This document shows positions 10,465 to 20,205 of a stretch of DNA of 64,000 nucleotides, in pieces. The stretch comes from Gammaproteobacteria bacterium (GTDB lineage: Bacteria > Pseudomonadota > Gammaproteobacteria > Burkholderiales > Burkholderiaceae_C): NCBI GenBank assembly GCA_018820395.1, contig JAHJOG010000272.1, positions 19,794 through 83,793 of the forward strand, read 5' to 3'. The notes under the pieces are model-generated. The model ran no database searches and had not been told where the DNA came from. It was given only the letters and a program-made list of their open reading frames with translations. Within the stretch, counting starts at the first letter, position 1. Every line of letters begins with the position of its first letter. The position numbers and the translations under genes were made by a program.

Positions 10465-11794
10465 AAAGCGCCTGATCGCGCGCCATGCCGGCACGGTGCT
10501 GGCCGGCCAACTGGCCGTGATGGCATTCGGCGTGACCGACACCATCGTGGCCGGCCGCTATGCCGAAGGCGCGCTGGCGGCGTTGTCGGTCGGCGCCGCG
10601 ATCTTCATCAGCGTCTTCGTGTCGCTCATGGGCATCCTGCAGGCACTGCTGCCGGTCTGGGCCGAGCTGCATGGCGCCGAGCGCACGTCGGAGGTCGGCG
10701 CCTCGGTGCGGCAGTCGCTCTATCTGTGCGGCCTGACCATCGTCGTCGGCATGAGCGTGCTGCTCTATCCGTCGCCGCTGTTGCGATGGGCCGAGGTCCC
10801 GCTCGCGATGCGCGCCGACGTCGAAGCCTATCTGCAGGTGCTCGCCTTCGCGCTGGCGCCCGCGTTGCTGTTTCGCCTCTTCAGCACTCTGAACCAAAGC
10901 CTGGGCCGGCCCAAGCTGGTCACCTGGCTGCAGATGGCATCCCTGGGGCTCAAGCTGCCACTGTCGATCTGGCTGACCTTCGGTGGTGCGGGCGTGCCTG
11001 CGCTCGGCCTTGCCGGGTGCGGATGGGCCACGCTGATCGTCAACTACACGATGCTGGGATGCGCGATCTGGCTCTTGCGCTCCCAGCCCTTCTATCGCGA
11101 ATACCGCTTCTGGCGGCGCATCGAGCCGCCGGACTGGCCGCAGCTGCGGCAGTTCGCACGCCTGGGCGTGCCGGCCGGGCTGTCGGTGCTGGTCGAGGTC
11201 ACGTCGTTCACGCTGATGGCGCTCTTCATCGCGCGGCTCGGCGTGGCGGCGTCGGCCGCGCACCAGATCGCGTCGAACCTGACCGCGGTGGCCTACATGG
11301 TGCCGCTGTCGCTGGGCATTGCCACGAGCGCGCGCGTGAGCTTCTGGCTCGGTGCGGGCGACCCCGAGCGCGCCCGCAAGGTCTGCCGCAACGGCTTCGA
11401 GCTGACGATGGCACTTGCAATTGTGGTGGCGGGTTCGATGGCCTTGCTTCGCTGGCAATTGCCGAAGATCTACACCGCCAACCCGGACGTGCTGCGGCTG
11501 GCCGCACAGCTGCTGCTCGCAACCTCGGTGTACCACCTCGCCGATGCGACGCAGACGCTCTGCATCTTCGTGCTGCGCTGCTACCGCGTCACCGTGCTTC
11601 CGCTCGCGATCTACGGAACGTTGCTGTGGGGCGTGGGGCTGGGCGGCAGCTACCTGCTCGCCTATCGCGGTCTCGGCCCCTGGGAGGCGATGCAATCGCC
11701 GCTCGCTTTCTGGCTCATGAGCGCACTGGCCCTGGTTCTAACCGCCGTGCTGTTTCTGGCGCTGCTGCGCCGGACCGTCAGGCGGGCTCGGTGA
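10454..11794 (+). CDS. MATE family efflux transporter
   Basis: 446 residues with about 12 membrane segments in two halves and the MATE-type opening GQLAVMAFGVTDTIVAGR. It resembles NorM/DinF-like exporters that expel drugs or metabolites in exchange for Na+ or H+. The GTG at 10454 keeps the N-terminal sequence and overlaps the previous gene by 11 nt. The 3' end overlaps the convergent phoR gene by 17 nt, so both C-termini share DNA. The substrate is unknown. Confidence 0.88.
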   Translation: MASEKRLIARHAGTVLAGQLAVMAFGVTDTIVAGRYAEGALAALSVGAAIFISVFVSLMGILQALLPVWAELHGAERTSEVGASVRQSLYLCGLTIVVGMSVLLYPSPLLRWAEVPLAMRADVEAYLQVLAFALAPALLFRLFSTLNQSLGRPKLVTWLQMASLGLKLPLSIWLTFGGAGVPALGLAGCGWATLIVNYTMLGCAIWLLRSQPFYREYRFWRRIEPPDWPQLRQFARLGVPAGLSVLVEVTSFTLMALFIARLGVAASAAHQIASNLTAVAYMVPLSLGIATSARVSFWLGAGDPERARKVCRNGFELTMALAIVVAGSMALLRWQLPKIYTANPDVLRLAAQLLLATSVYHLADATQTLCIFVLRCYRVTVLPLAIYGTLLWGVGLGGSYLLAYRGLGPWEAMQSPLAFWLMSALALVLTAVLFLALLRRTVRRAR

Positions 11795-13124
11795 CCTCGG
11801 CCACCATCCGCACCCGGCTCGCCGGAAACACCAGTGCGAATCGAGACCCCTTGCCGACCACGCTTTCGATCCGCAATTCGGCGCCATGGCGCTGCGCGAT
11901 GTGCTTGACGATCGCAAGCCCCAGCCCGGTGCCGCCGGTCTCGCGCGATCGACTGCGGTCGACGCGGTAGAAGCGTTCGGTCAGCCGCGGAATGTGCTCG
12001 GCAGCGATGCCCGGCCCGCTGTCGCGCACCGAGTATTCGCCGCGCCCGTCCGGAAGCAATCGCCATGTGACCACCACCTCGCCGCCGCCCGAGGTGTAAC
12101 GCACCGCGTTGCTGACGAGGTTCGACATCGCGCTCTGCAGCTCGGTGGCCGCGCCGGCGATCTCGCAATCGGCTTCGATCGAGAACGACAGCTTGTGTCC
12201 CTGGTCGAAAAGCCGCCGCGAAAGGCCTCGGCCTTCGTTCTCGCATTGCGCCAGCAGAGCCCGCACGCTGATCCAGCGATTCACCGGCGGCGCCGCGCCG
12301 CCTTCGAGCCGCGAGAGCGCCAGCAGATCATTGACCAGGGTCTCCATGCGTTGGGCCTGCTGGCTCATGAGCGCAAGATAGCGCGAACGCTCCTGTGCAT
12401 CGAGAGGCAGGCTCTGCAACGTCTCCACGAACCCCGCCAGCACGGTGAGCGGCGTGCGGATCTCGTGCGACACGTTGGCCACGAAATCACGGCGCATCGC
12501 CTCGGCCTGTTCGAGCGCGGTGATGTCCCGTGTGAGCAGCATCCGGCGATCGCCGGCATAGGGATGCGCCTGCACCGACAACCGTGCCGGCCGGCCATGC
12601 GTCTGCTTGAGCGCCAATGCGTCGATGACCACGTCGCGGCTGTAGTTGCCGGAAGCGAGATAGGTCACGAAAGCCGGGTCGCGCACGAGATTGGCCAGGT
12701 ACTGCATGAGATCGCGCTCCGCATCGATCCCGAGTTGCGACGCGGCCGTCTGGTTGCACCACTCGATGCGCCCGAGTTCGTCGAGCAGGATCACGCCGTT
12801 GGGAGAAGCCTGGATCGCCGCCAGGAACTCCTGCAGTCGGCTCTCGGCTTCTCGCGTCTGCTTTTCACGCGCACGAAGCAGCTTGCGGATTCGCTCGGCC
12901 ATGTCGCCCCACACACCGCTCCCGTGTTCCGGAAGGCCGACCGCGTCGTTGCGCAGCACGTCGAGCAGGCGTTGCGCGCGCCATGCATCGACGACCATCC
13001 AGAGTGCGGCACCGAGCCACGCGCCCGGCCAGAACGCACGGCCGCTTGAAATCAGGAGCGCACAACCCCCTCCAGCCAGTGAAGCGATCAGGAAGGTGGC
13101 GATACGAAACGGCATGCCGGGCAA
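11778..13124 (-). CDS. phoR: Phosphate regulon sensor histidine kinase PhoR
   Basis: 448 residues. Two N-terminal membrane segments (about 5-50) come first, then a PAS domain (about 100-200). The dimerisation box has FVANVSHEIRTPL, whose His is the phosphorylated residue. The HATPase domain has N-box NLVSNAVRYT, the G1 motif RDSGPGIA and G2 GGTGLGLAIV. Through the Pst transporter and PhoU, PhoR senses phosphate supply and phosphorylates PhoB. It is last in pstSCAB-phoU-phoB-phoR, 31 nt after phoB. Confidence 0.96.
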   Translation of the reverse strand: MPGMPFRIATFLIASLAGGGCALLISSGRAFWPGAWLGAALWMVVDAWRAQRLLDVLRNDAVGLPEHGSGVWGDMAERIRKLLRAREKQTREAESRLQEFLAAIQASPNGVILLDELGRIEWCNQTAASQLGIDAERDLMQYLANLVRDPAFVTYLASGNYSRDVVIDALALKQTHGRPARLSVQAHPYAGDRRMLLTRDITALEQAEAMRRDFVANVSHEIRTPLTVLAGFVETLQSLPLDAQERSRYLALMSQQAQRMETLVNDLLALSRLEGGAAPPVNRWISVRALLAQCENEGRGLSRRLFDQGHKLSFSIEADCEIAGAATELQSAMSNLVSNAVRYTSGGGEVVVTWRLLPDGRGEYSVRDSGPGIAAEHIPRLTERFYRVDRSRSRETGGTGLGLAIVKHIAQRHGAELRIESVVGKGSRFALVFPASRVRMVAEVTEPA

Positions 13125-13155
13125 TTATCGTGGCCTGCCGCGGCAGGTCACCGCG

Positions 13156-13848
13156 TCAGACCGTCGCCTGCGAAGTCAGGCGATATCCGGCGCCGCGAAC
13201 GGTCTCGACCATCGCTGCGGCCGGGCCGAGCGACTCGCGCAGGCGCTTCACATGCACGTCGACCGTGCGCTCTTCGATGTACACATGGTCGCCCCACACC
13301 TTGTCGAGCAGTTGCGCACGGCTGTGGACGCGCTCGGCATGCTGCATCAGATAGCCCAGCAACTTGAACTCCGTGGGCCCCACCTTCAGCGGTGCGTTCT
13401 GCCAGGTCACCCGGTGGGTCGACATGTCGAGGGCGAGTTCGCCGATCTCCACGCGTTCGGTCGAGGCCTCCGGCGCGCGTCGCCGCAGCACGGCGCGGAT
13501 GCGCGCGAGCATCTCCTGCGTCGAGAAGGGCTTGGTAATGTAGTCGTCGGCCCCCGCATCCAGCCCGGCGACCTTGTCGGGCTCGTCGCCTCGCGCGGTG
13601 AGCATCAGGATGGGCATGTCCTTGGTGCGCGGGTCCTTGCGCCACTGGCGCGCCAGCTGCAGCCCGCTTTGGCCCGGCAACATCCAGTCGAGCAGCACGA
13701 GATCCGGCAGCGCCGTGTCGATCTCGCGCTGCGCCGAAGGACCGTCCGACGCCCACAACGGGTCGAAGCCGTTGTGCCGCAGGTTGACCGCGATCAACTC
13801 GGCGATCGACGACTCGTCTTCGACGATCAGGACGCGCGGCTTCTTCAT
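13156..13848 (-). CDS. phoB: Phosphate response regulator PhoB
   Basis: 230 residues. A receiver domain starts RVLIVEDESS, has its phospho-acceptor Asp in LVLLDWMLPG and the Lys of the YITKPF motif. An OmpR/PhoB winged helix follows, with HSRAQLLDKVWGDHVYIEERTVDVH. Phosphorylated PhoB binds Pho boxes to activate pst and related genes. The ATG at 13848 overlaps the phoU stop by 4 nt, so translation is probably coupled. Two Pho-box-like sites lie upstream of pstS in this window. Confidence 0.97.
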   Translation of the reverse strand: MKKPRVLIVEDESSIAELIAVNLRHNGFDPLWASDGPSAQREIDTALPDLVLLDWMLPGQSGLQLARQWRKDPRTKDMPILMLTARGDEPDKVAGLDAGADDYITKPFSTQEMLARIRAVLRRRAPEASTERVEIGELALDMSTHRVTWQNAPLKVGPTEFKLLGYLMQHAERVHSRAQLLDKVWGDHVYIEERTVDVHVKRLRESLGPAAAMVETVRGAGYRLTSQATV

Positions 13849-14546
13849 TGCAGGGCGGCTTCGATCTCGTTCATCGAGGTGTGCCGGACATCGGCGCCCT
13901 TGACGATGTAGATGATGAACTCGGCAATGTTCTTCGCGTGGTCGCCGATGCGCTCGATCGCTTTCGCCAAAAAGAGCAGATCGAGGCTGGCCGAGATGGT
14001 GCGCGGATCTTCCATCATGTAGGTGACCAGCTTGCGCACGAAGCCGTCGAACTCCTTGTCGATCAGGTCGTCGTCCTTCAGGATCGACAAAGCGGCCGCG
14101 GTGTCGAGCCGCGCGAACGCGTCGAGTGCCTTGCGCAGCAGTCCCGACGCCAGGTCGGAGGCGATGCGCAGCTCGGTCGACGGCAAGGCCCGCGCCGATC
14201 CGCTTTCGATGATCGACTTGACCATGCGCGCGATCTTGTTGGCCTCGTCGCCCACGCGCTCGAGATTCGCCGTGGTCTTGGAAATCGCAATCAGCAGGCG
14301 CAGGTCGCGCGCAGTGGGCTGCCGGCGCGCGATGATGGTCGAGAGTTCGCGGTCGATCTCGATTTCCATTGCGTTCACGCGGTTCTCGGTTTCGATCACC
14401 CGGTCGGCGGCTTCGGCATCGAATTCGGCCAGCGCATAGACCGCCTGCTGGATCTGGGCCTCGACCATGCCCCCGAGTTCCATCACGCGCGACGAGACAG
14501 CGTTGAGTTCGCTGTCGAACTGACTGGACAAGTGTTTTTCGCTCAT
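13845..14546 (-). CDS. phoU: Phosphate signalling complex protein PhoU
   Basis: 233 residues, all helical, with two PhoU repeats and conserved segments such as RQPTARDLR and ERVGDEANKIA in the first and ERIGDHAKNIAE in the second. PhoU links the PstSCAB transporter to PhoR and keeps the kinase off when phosphate is plentiful. It overlaps phoB by 4 nt and lies 9 nt after pstB. Its usual place and length support the call. Confidence 0.97.
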   Translation of the reverse strand: MSEKHLSSQFDSELNAVSSRVMELGGMVEAQIQQAVYALAEFDAEAADRVIETENRVNAMEIEIDRELSTIIARRQPTARDLRLLIAISKTTANLERVGDEANKIARMVKSIIESGSARALPSTELRIASDLASGLLRKALDAFARLDTAAALSILKDDDLIDKEFDGFVRKLVTYMMEDPRTISASLDLLFLAKAIERIGDHAKNIAEFIIYIVKGADVRHTSMNEIEAALQ

Positions 14547-14555
14547 GGCGCCTCC

Positions 14556-15338
14556 TCAGCCGAAACGGCCGGTGATGTAATCCTCGGTTTCCTTGCGCTT
14601 CGGCTTGAAGAAGAGTTCTTCGGTCGCACCGAACTCGATCAGGTCGCCGAGGTACATGTAGGCGGTGTAGTCGCTGCAACGCGCCGCCTGCTGCATGTTG
14701 TGCGTGACGATCACCACCGTGTAGTCGCTCTTCAGCTCGGCGATCAGTTCTTCGATCTTGGCCGTGGAAATCGGGTCGAGCGCCGAGCACGGCTCGTCGA
14801 GCAACAGCACCTCGGGCTTGATCGCGATGCCGCGCGCGATGCACAGGCGCTGCTGCTGCCCGCCGGACAGGCCCGAGCCACTCTGCTGCAGCTTGTCCTT
14901 GACCTCGGTCCAGAGCGCGGCCTTCTTCAGTGCCCACTCGACCCGGTCGTCCATTTCGGACGCGCTCAGGTTCTCGAACAGTTTCACGCCGAAGGCGATG
15001 TTGTCGTAGATCGACATCGGAAAAGGCGTCGGCTTCTGGAACACCATGCCGATCTTGGCGCGGATCAGCGCCACGTCCTGCTTGGACGTGAGCAGGTTCT
15101 CGCCATCCAGCGCAATCACGCCTTCGGCGCGCTGCTCGGGATAGAGCTCGAACATCCGGTTGAACGTGCGCAGCAGCGTCGACTTGCCGCAGCCCGACGG
15201 CCCGATGAAAGCCGTCACCTTGTTCTCGGGAATCTCGAGGTTGATGTCCTTGAGCGCGTGGAACTTGCCGTAATAGAAGTTCAGATCCTTGACTGAAATC
15301 TTCGCCGGCGCCTTGGGAGGGGAAACAGTCGCAACCAT
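14556..15338 (-). CDS. pstB: Phosphate ABC transporter ATP-binding protein PstB
   Basis: 260 residues. Walker [10 protein letters not shown] near residue 48, the ABC signature [14 protein letters not shown], Walker [16 protein letters not shown] and the switch His in [10 protein letters not shown] are all visible. It hydrolyses ATP to drive phosphate import by PstSCA at the inner membrane. It sits between pstA (28-nt gap) and phoU (9-nt gap) in the operon. Confidence 0.98.
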   Translation of the reverse strand: MVATVSPPKAPAKISVKDLNFYYGKFHALKDINLEIPENKVTAFIGPSGCGKSTLLRTFNRMFELYPEQRAEGVIALDGENLLTSKQDVALIRAKIGMVFQKPTPFPMSIYDNIAFGVKLFENLSASEMDDRVEWALKKAALWTEVKDKLQQSGSGLSGGQQQRLCIARGIAIKPEVLLLDEPCSALDPISTAKIEELIAELKSDYTVVIVTHNMQQAARCSDYTAYMYLGDLIEFGATEELFFKPKRKETEDYITGRFG

Positions 15339-15366
15339 GTTTTTCTTTCGATGCGGTGTGATCGGG

Positions 15367-16254
15367 TCAGAGCCTGTTGCGTGTCACCACGCGCGCCAGG
15401 ATATTGAGAGCGAGCACGGCCACGGTGATCAGGAACACGCCGGCCCAGGCCAACTTCTGCCAGTTCTCGTACGGGCTCATCGCGAACTTGAAGATCGTCA
15501 CGGGCAGGCTCGCCATGGGCTGCGTCACGTCGGCAGTCCAGAACTGGTTGCTCAGCGCCGTGAACAGCAGCGGTGCCGTTTCGCCCGCGATGCGCGCCAC
15601 CGCCAGCAGGATGCCAGTGATCACGCCAGCGCGTGCTGCCGTCAAGGTGATGCTGATGATCACCTTCCACTTCGGTGTGCCGAGCGCGTAGGCGGCCTCA
15701 CGCAGGCCGGGCGGAACCAGCTGCAACATGTTCTCGGTGGTGCGGATCACGACCGGGATCACGATCAGCGCCAGCGCCAGCGCGCCCGCCAGGCCCGAGA
15801 AAGACTTGAAGTAAGCCACCACGATCGCGTAGACGAACAGGCCGATCACGATCGACGGCGCGGACAGCAGGATGTCGTTGACGAAGCGCGTCACCGACGC
15901 CAGCCAGCCCTTGGGGTTGTATTCGGCCAGGTAGATGCCGGCCATGATGCCGATGGGCGTGCCGACGAAGGTCGCCATGCCGACCATCACCAGCGAGCCG
16001 AAGATCGCATTGGCGATGCCGCCGCCGTCTTCGTTCGGCGGGGGAGTCATCTCGGTGAAGGTGGCGATGGCGAGTCCGCCGATGCCGAGGCGCAGCGTCT
16101 CCCACAGGATCCAGACGAGCCAGAAGACGCCGAAGGCCATGGCGGCCAGAGACAGCGACAGCGCCACGATGTTCATGCGCTTGCGGCTGGCGAATTTGGC
16201 CGAGCGCGTTTCGTCCAGCGGCTTCGCGTCGAGCAGGCGTTGCGCGGTGCTCAT
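15367..16254 (-). CDS. pstA: Phosphate ABC transporter permease PstA
   Basis: 295 residues with six membrane segments and the binding-protein-dependent transport fold. The EAA-like loop reads [20 protein letters not shown]. With PstC it forms the phosphate channel. Its start overlaps the end of pstC by 4 nt, indicating coupled translation. Confidence 0.97.
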   Translation of the reverse strand: MSTAQRLLDAKPLDETRSAKFASRKRMNIVALSLSLAAMAFGVFWLVWILWETLRLGIGGLAIATFTEMTPPPNEDGGGIANAIFGSLVMVGMATFVGTPIGIMAGIYLAEYNPKGWLASVTRFVNDILLSAPSIVIGLFVYAIVVAYFKSFSGLAGALALALIVIPVVIRTTENMLQLVPPGLREAAYALGTPKWKVIISITLTAARAGVITGILLAVARIAGETAPLLFTALSNQFWTADVTQPMASLPVTIFKFAMSPYENWQKLAWAGVFLITVAVLALNILARVVTRNRL

Positions 16255-17324
16255 GATTTCTTGCCCTCGCGCTTCTTCATGCGTTGCAACAGCACCTTCG
16301 AAGCCGTGAGCACGACGAAGGTGATGAAGAACAGCACCAGGCCGAGGTACATCAGGGCGGCCTGATGCAGGCCTTCGCCCGCTTCTGCGAACTCGTTCGC
16401 CAGAACGGAGGTAATGCTGTTCGCAGCCTCGAAGACCGAGGGCGAATTGAGCTGGTTGGTGTTGCCGATCACGAACGTGACGGCCATCGTCTCACCCAGC
16501 GCGCGCCCGAGGCCAAGCATGATGCCGCCGACGACACCGGCCTTGGTGTACGGCAGGACCACTTTCGAGACCACTTCCCAGGTCGTGGAACCGAGCCCGT
16601 AGGCCGACTCCTTGAGCAGCGGTGGCGTCACCTCGAAGACATCGCGCATCACCGAGGCGATGAACGGAATGATCATGATGGCCAGGATGATGCCGGCCGA
16701 CAGGATGCCGATGCCGACAGGCGGCCCCGTCACCAGCGTGCCCAGGAAAGGGACACCGTCGAAGAGCTTCTGCAGCGGTTGTTGCACATAGGTCGCGAGG
16801 ATTGGCCCGAACACGAGCAGACCCCACATGCCATAGACGATCGAAGGCACCGCCGCGAGCAGTTCGATGGCCGTGCCGAGCGGCCTCTTGAGCCAGCCCG
16901 GCGACATCTCGGTGAGAAACAGCGCGATGCCGAAGCTCACCGGCACCGCGATGATCAGTGCGATCAGCGACGTGGCGAGCGTCCCGTAGATCATCACCAG
17001 GCCGCCGTACTGGTCTTGTACCGGGTCCCACACGCTGCTGGTGAGAAAGCCCAGACCGAACTTCGAGATGGCCGGCCACGCGCCGACCAGCAAGGACAGA
17101 AGGATGCCGATCAGCATGGCCAGCGTGAGCAATGCTGCGCCTCGGGCCGCCAGGCCGAACAGTCGGTCGGTGGCCGCCCCGGTCCTGGGCTTCTTGGCCG
17201 GCGGTGGGCTGGATGCGGCGCGAGCGCCGTCGGCCGCCAGGTCGACCGCGCTGGCGCTGGATGGGTAGGTGGATGACACAGGTCGCTCCGAAACCGGCGC
17301 ACTATCGAGTGGTGTACTGCTCAT
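16251..17324 (-). CDS. pstC: Phosphate ABC transporter permease PstC
   Basis: 357 residues with six membrane segments. The EAA-like loop reads [20 protein letters not shown]. The first 50 residues are an extended, Ser/Pro/Ala-rich cytoplasmic tail before TM1, longer than in E. coli PstC; the annotated start could be shorter, but the frame codes from the ATG at 17324, 15 nt after pstS. It pairs with PstA as the phosphate permease. Confidence 0.96.
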   Translation of the reverse strand: MSSTPLDSAPVSERPVSSTYPSSASAVDLAADGARAASSPPPAKKPRTGAATDRLFGLAARGAALLTLAMLIGILLSLLVGAWPAISKFGLGFLTSSVWDPVQDQYGGLVMIYGTLATSLIALIIAVPVSFGIALFLTEMSPGWLKRPLGTAIELLAAVPSIVYGMWGLLVFGPILATYVQQPLQKLFDGVPFLGTLVTGPPVGIGILSAGIILAIMIIPFIASVMRDVFEVTPPLLKESAYGLGSTTWEVVSKVVLPYTKAGVVGGIMLGLGRALGETMAVTFVIGNTNQLNSPSVFEAANSITSVLANEFAEAGEGLHQAALMYLGLVLFFITFVVLTASKVLLQRMKKREGKKS

Positions 17325-17339
17325 GTGCGCCAGGCCGGT

Positions 17340-18380
17340 TTACTTCATCGAGACGACGGCCTTGCCGGAGCCGTTCTTGATGTCGCCCCAGGAGGTGTAG
17401 ATGACGGTCTTGACCGAATCGGGCATGGGCACGTAGTCGAGTTCAGCGGCGGTCTTGTCGCCGTTCTTGTACGCCCATTCAAAGAACTTGAGCGCGGCAA
17501 CGGCCTGGTCGGGCTTTTCTTGCGTCTTGTGCATCAGGATGAAGGTCGCGCCGGTGATCGGCCATGCGTCCTTGCCCGGCTGGTTGGTCAGCACCTGGTA
17601 GAAGGTCTTGGACCAATCGGCACCCGCAGCCGCCGCCTTGAAGGCAGAGTCGTCCGGCGACACGAAGCTGCCCGAAGAATTCTGCATCTGGGCATAGGTC
17701 ATCTTGTTCTGCTTGACGTAGGCGTATTCGACGTAGCCGATGGAATTGGGCAGCTTGCTCACGAACTGCGCCACGCCTTCGTTGCCCTTGCCACCCGCAC
17801 CGGTGGGCCAGTTGACGGCCGTGCCGTCACCGACCTTGCTCTTCCAGTCGGCGTTGACCTTGCTCAGGTAGTTGGTGAACAGGAACGTGGTGCCCGAACC
17901 GTCGGCTCGGCGCACCGGCGCGATGGCCGCATCCGGCAGCGCGAGCGAACCGTTGAGCGACTTGATCGCTGGGTCGTTCCACTTGGTGATCTTGCCGAGA
18001 TAGATGTCGCCAATGACCTGACCGTTCAGCTTGAGTTCGCCGGGCTTGATGCCCTGGATGTTGACGACCGGGATCACGCCGCCGATCACCGTGGGGAACT
18101 GCATCAACCCCTTGGCCTTCAGGTCTTCGTCGGTGAGCGGCATGTCCGACGCGCCGAAATCGACGGTCTTGGCATCGATCTGCTTGATGCCTGCGCCCGA
18201 GCCGACCGACTGGTAGTTGATCTTGGCGCCACTGACCTTGTTGTACTCCGAGGCCCACTTGGAATAGAGAGGCGCCGGAAAGCTGGCACCTGCGCCGGTG
18301 ACGTTCTGGGCGAATGCCGGGGCCTGGGCGAAAGCCAGCGCGGCGATGCCGGCGGCTGCGATTTGGAGGGTGGTTTTCAT
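17340..18380 (-). CDS. pstS: Periplasmic phosphate-binding protein PstS
   Basis: 346 residues. A signal peptide with a cleavage site near APAFAQ|N comes first. The mature start NVTGAGASFPAPLYSKW is typical of PstS, and the phosphate-binding segments SVGSGAGIKQ and RADGSGTTF follow. It delivers phosphate to PstCA. I chose the ATG at 18380 because it starts the signal peptide, and TAAGGA lies upstream. It heads the operon and has a Pho box about 66 nt upstream, so PhoB very likely controls it. Confidence 0.97.
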   Translation of the reverse strand: MKTTLQIAAAGIAALAFAQAPAFAQNVTGAGASFPAPLYSKWASEYNKVSGAKINYQSVGSGAGIKQIDAKTVDFGASDMPLTDEDLKAKGLMQFPTVIGGVIPVVNIQGIKPGELKLNGQVIGDIYLGKITKWNDPAIKSLNGSLALPDAAIAPVRRADGSGTTFLFTNYLSKVNADWKSKVGDGTAVNWPTGAGGKGNEGVAQFVSKLPNSIGYVEYAYVKQNKMTYAQMQNSSGSFVSPDDSAFKAAAAGADWSKTFYQVLTNQPGKDAWPITGATFILMHKTQEKPDQAVAALKFFEWAYKNGDKTAAELDYVPMPDSVKTVIYTSWGDIKNGSGKAVVSMK

Positions 18381-18445
18381 CGATTGCTTCCTAAGGATGT
18401 GCAAAGAGCCCCGCAAGGGGATTGCGTGGACTCTAGGAAGCTTGT

Positions 18446-18463
18446 GTGACAGCGTCGTGACAC
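18446..18463 (-). promoter_or_regulatory. Pho box upstream of pstS
   Basis: Read on the minus strand, GTGTCAC and CTGTCAC are direct repeats with an 11-bp period, matching the two CTGTCAT half-sites of a PhoB box at 5/7 and 6/7 positions. The site is 66-83 nt before the pstS ATG, a suitable place for activation of the pst-pho operon. Confidence 0.75.
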
Positions 18464-18522
18464 GGTGTTTCAGAGGAGAAATCGGTGTTGAGGAGCGCGC
18501 AGAGGACGGCTGCCGGATGACG

Positions 18523-18540
18523 TCGTCACACGATTGTCAC
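18523..18540 (+). promoter_or_regulatory. Second Pho-box-like site, facing ppx
   Basis: On the plus strand TCGTCAC and TTGTCAC form direct repeats with the same 11-bp period. They match the PhoB half-site at 4/7 and 5/7 positions, so this copy is weaker than the pstS box. Its orientation points toward ppx, about 115 nt downstream. It may bring ppx into the Pho regulon or serve as an upstream PhoB site for pstS. Confidence 0.5.
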
Positions 18541-18654
18541 ACAAGAAAAAGCACCTGCGTCGATGGCATGGCCGGCCGAAAATCGGTCGCACGGCGCATC
18601 GGCGGCGCTACGATCGACCCTGCTCTCACCGCACCCGCACTTTCCAACTCAAGC

Positions 18655-20181
18655 ATGCAAAACGGAACTCGCCTCGCTGCGGTCGATCTGGGCTCGAACA
18701 GCTTTCGCCTCGAAATAGGCCGGCTCGATCACGGCCAGATCCATCGCACCGAATACCTGAAGGAAACCGTTCGCCTCGGCAACGGACTCGACGCCTCTCG
18801 CAACCTCACGCCCGAAGCGATGCAGCGCGGCTGGGACACACTCGCCCGCTTCGGCGAACGCCTGGCCGGCTTCAAGGGCTCTCAAGTGCGCGCGGTGGCG
18901 ACGCAGACGCTGCGCGAAGCCCGCAACCGGGACGAGTTCCTGCTCCGCGCCCGCACGGCTTTGGGCTTCGGCATCGACGTGATCCCGGGCCGCGAAGAAG
19001 CCCGCCTCATCTATCTGGGCGTGGCACACCTGCTGCCCCACTCCGATGCTGCCGACCGCGAACGGCGGTTGGTAGTGGACATCGGCGGGCGCTCGACCGA
19101 AATGATCATCGGGCGCGCACTGGACATCGAGGTGACCGAGTCGTACCGCGTGGGCAGCGTCGCCTGGTCCATGAAGCACTTCCCCGAAGGCGCCTTCACC
19201 CCCGCCGCCTTTCGCGCGGCCGAAATCGCCGCCAAGGCGGTGCTCGACGATGCCCTCGGCAGCTACACGCCCGATCGATGGGACGTTGCTTATGGCGCCT
19301 CCGGCACGATCGGTGCGGTCGGTGATGTGCTGGCCGCCGCCGGCGCAGAACCCAATGTGGTCACGCGCGAAGGTCTGGACTGGCTGCTCGACCGGCTGCT
19401 CAAGGCGGGCAGCGCCGATCGGCTTCGCATCGACGGCATGCGCGAGGACCGCAAGGCGGTGATCGGCGGCGGCGTGAGTGTGCTGCGCGCCGTCTTCGAC
19501 CTGCTCGAGATCGAGGAAATGAAGGTCGCGCAGGGCGCCTTGCGGCACGGCGTGCTGCACGAGCTGCTCGAACGCGACGAGAGCGTTGCCGACCTGCGCG
19601 CCACCACCGTGGCGCGGCTCGCCAGCCGCTTCGCAGTCGACGCGCAGCAAGCGCGGCGGGTGGCCGACACGGCCTCCGCGCTGTTTCTGCAGCTCGAGCC
19701 CACCGCGCGCGGCGGCAACACCCAGAGCCGCACGGGGCGGGCCCTGCGCAAGATCGACTGGGCGGCCCAGCTGCACGAGATCGGGTCGCAGATTTCGCAC
19801 AGCGAGTACCACAAGCACGGCGCCTACATCCTCGGCAACGCCGACGCGCCCGGCTTCGCATTGAACGAGATGCAATGGCTCAGCCAACTGGTGCTCGGGC
19901 ATCGGGGCAAGCTGCGCAAGCTCGGCACAGCGATCGACGACGACACGTTCGTCGTCCAGTTGCTGGCTCTGCGCCTGGCGGTGATCCTCTGCCACGCCCG
20001 GCGCGACCCCGATCTTCAGGGGCTGCGCCTGACCCGGCTCGCCAAAGGGGTCTTCTCGCTGACGTGCCCGAAGGACTGGTCCGAGGCCTATCCACAGTCG
20101 GCCCATCTGTTGCGCGAAGAAGTGCTTGCGTGGCAGAAGACGCCGTGGCGCCTCGAAGTCATCGACACCGCGGCGGCCTGA
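18655..20181 (+). CDS. ppx: Exopolyphosphatase (Ppx/GppA family)
   Basis: 508 residues. The ASKHA-type phosphate-binding loop VDLGSNSFRLEIG is at the N-terminus; VVDIGGRSTEMIIG and AYGASGTIGAVG follow, with a C-terminal HD-like helical domain. It releases phosphate from polyphosphate ends or acts on pppGpp; the family cannot be split by eye. The ATG at 18655 gives the normal family start. It is the first gene to the right of the pst-pho operon and lies near ppk, so synthesis and breakdown of polyphosphate are encoded within 5 kb. Confidence 0.93.
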   Translation: MQNGTRLAAVDLGSNSFRLEIGRLDHGQIHRTEYLKETVRLGNGLDASRNLTPEAMQRGWDTLARFGERLAGFKGSQVRAVATQTLREARNRDEFLLRARTALGFGIDVIPGREEARLIYLGVAHLLPHSDAADRERRLVVDIGGRSTEMIIGRALDIEVTESYRVGSVAWSMKHFPEGAFTPAAFRAAEIAAKAVLDDALGSYTPDRWDVAYGASGTIGAVGDVLAAAGAEPNVVTREGLDWLLDRLLKAGSADRLRIDGMREDRKAVIGGGVSVLRAVFDLLEIEEMKVAQGALRHGVLHELLERDESVADLRATTVARLASRFAVDAQQARRVADTASALFLQLEPTARGGNTQSRTGRALRKIDWAAQLHEIGSQISHSEYHKHGAYILGNADAPGFALNEMQWLSQLVLGHRGKLRKLGTAIDDDTFVVQLLALRLAVILCHARRDPDLQGLRLTRLAKGVFSLTCPKDWSEAYPQSAHLLREEVLAWQKTPWRLEVIDTAAA

Positions 20182-20193
20182 CCCGCGTCCCGC

Positions 20194-20199
20194 TATCAT
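20194..20199 (+). promoter_or_regulatory. -10 element TATCAT, likely leaderless start
   Basis: TATCAT ends 6 nt before the ATG at 20206, so transcription would begin at or next to the start codon. No Shine-Dalgarno sequence precedes the ATG, in agreement with a leaderless mRNA. Confidence 0.4.
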
Positions 20200-20205
20200 G
20201 GTCCG

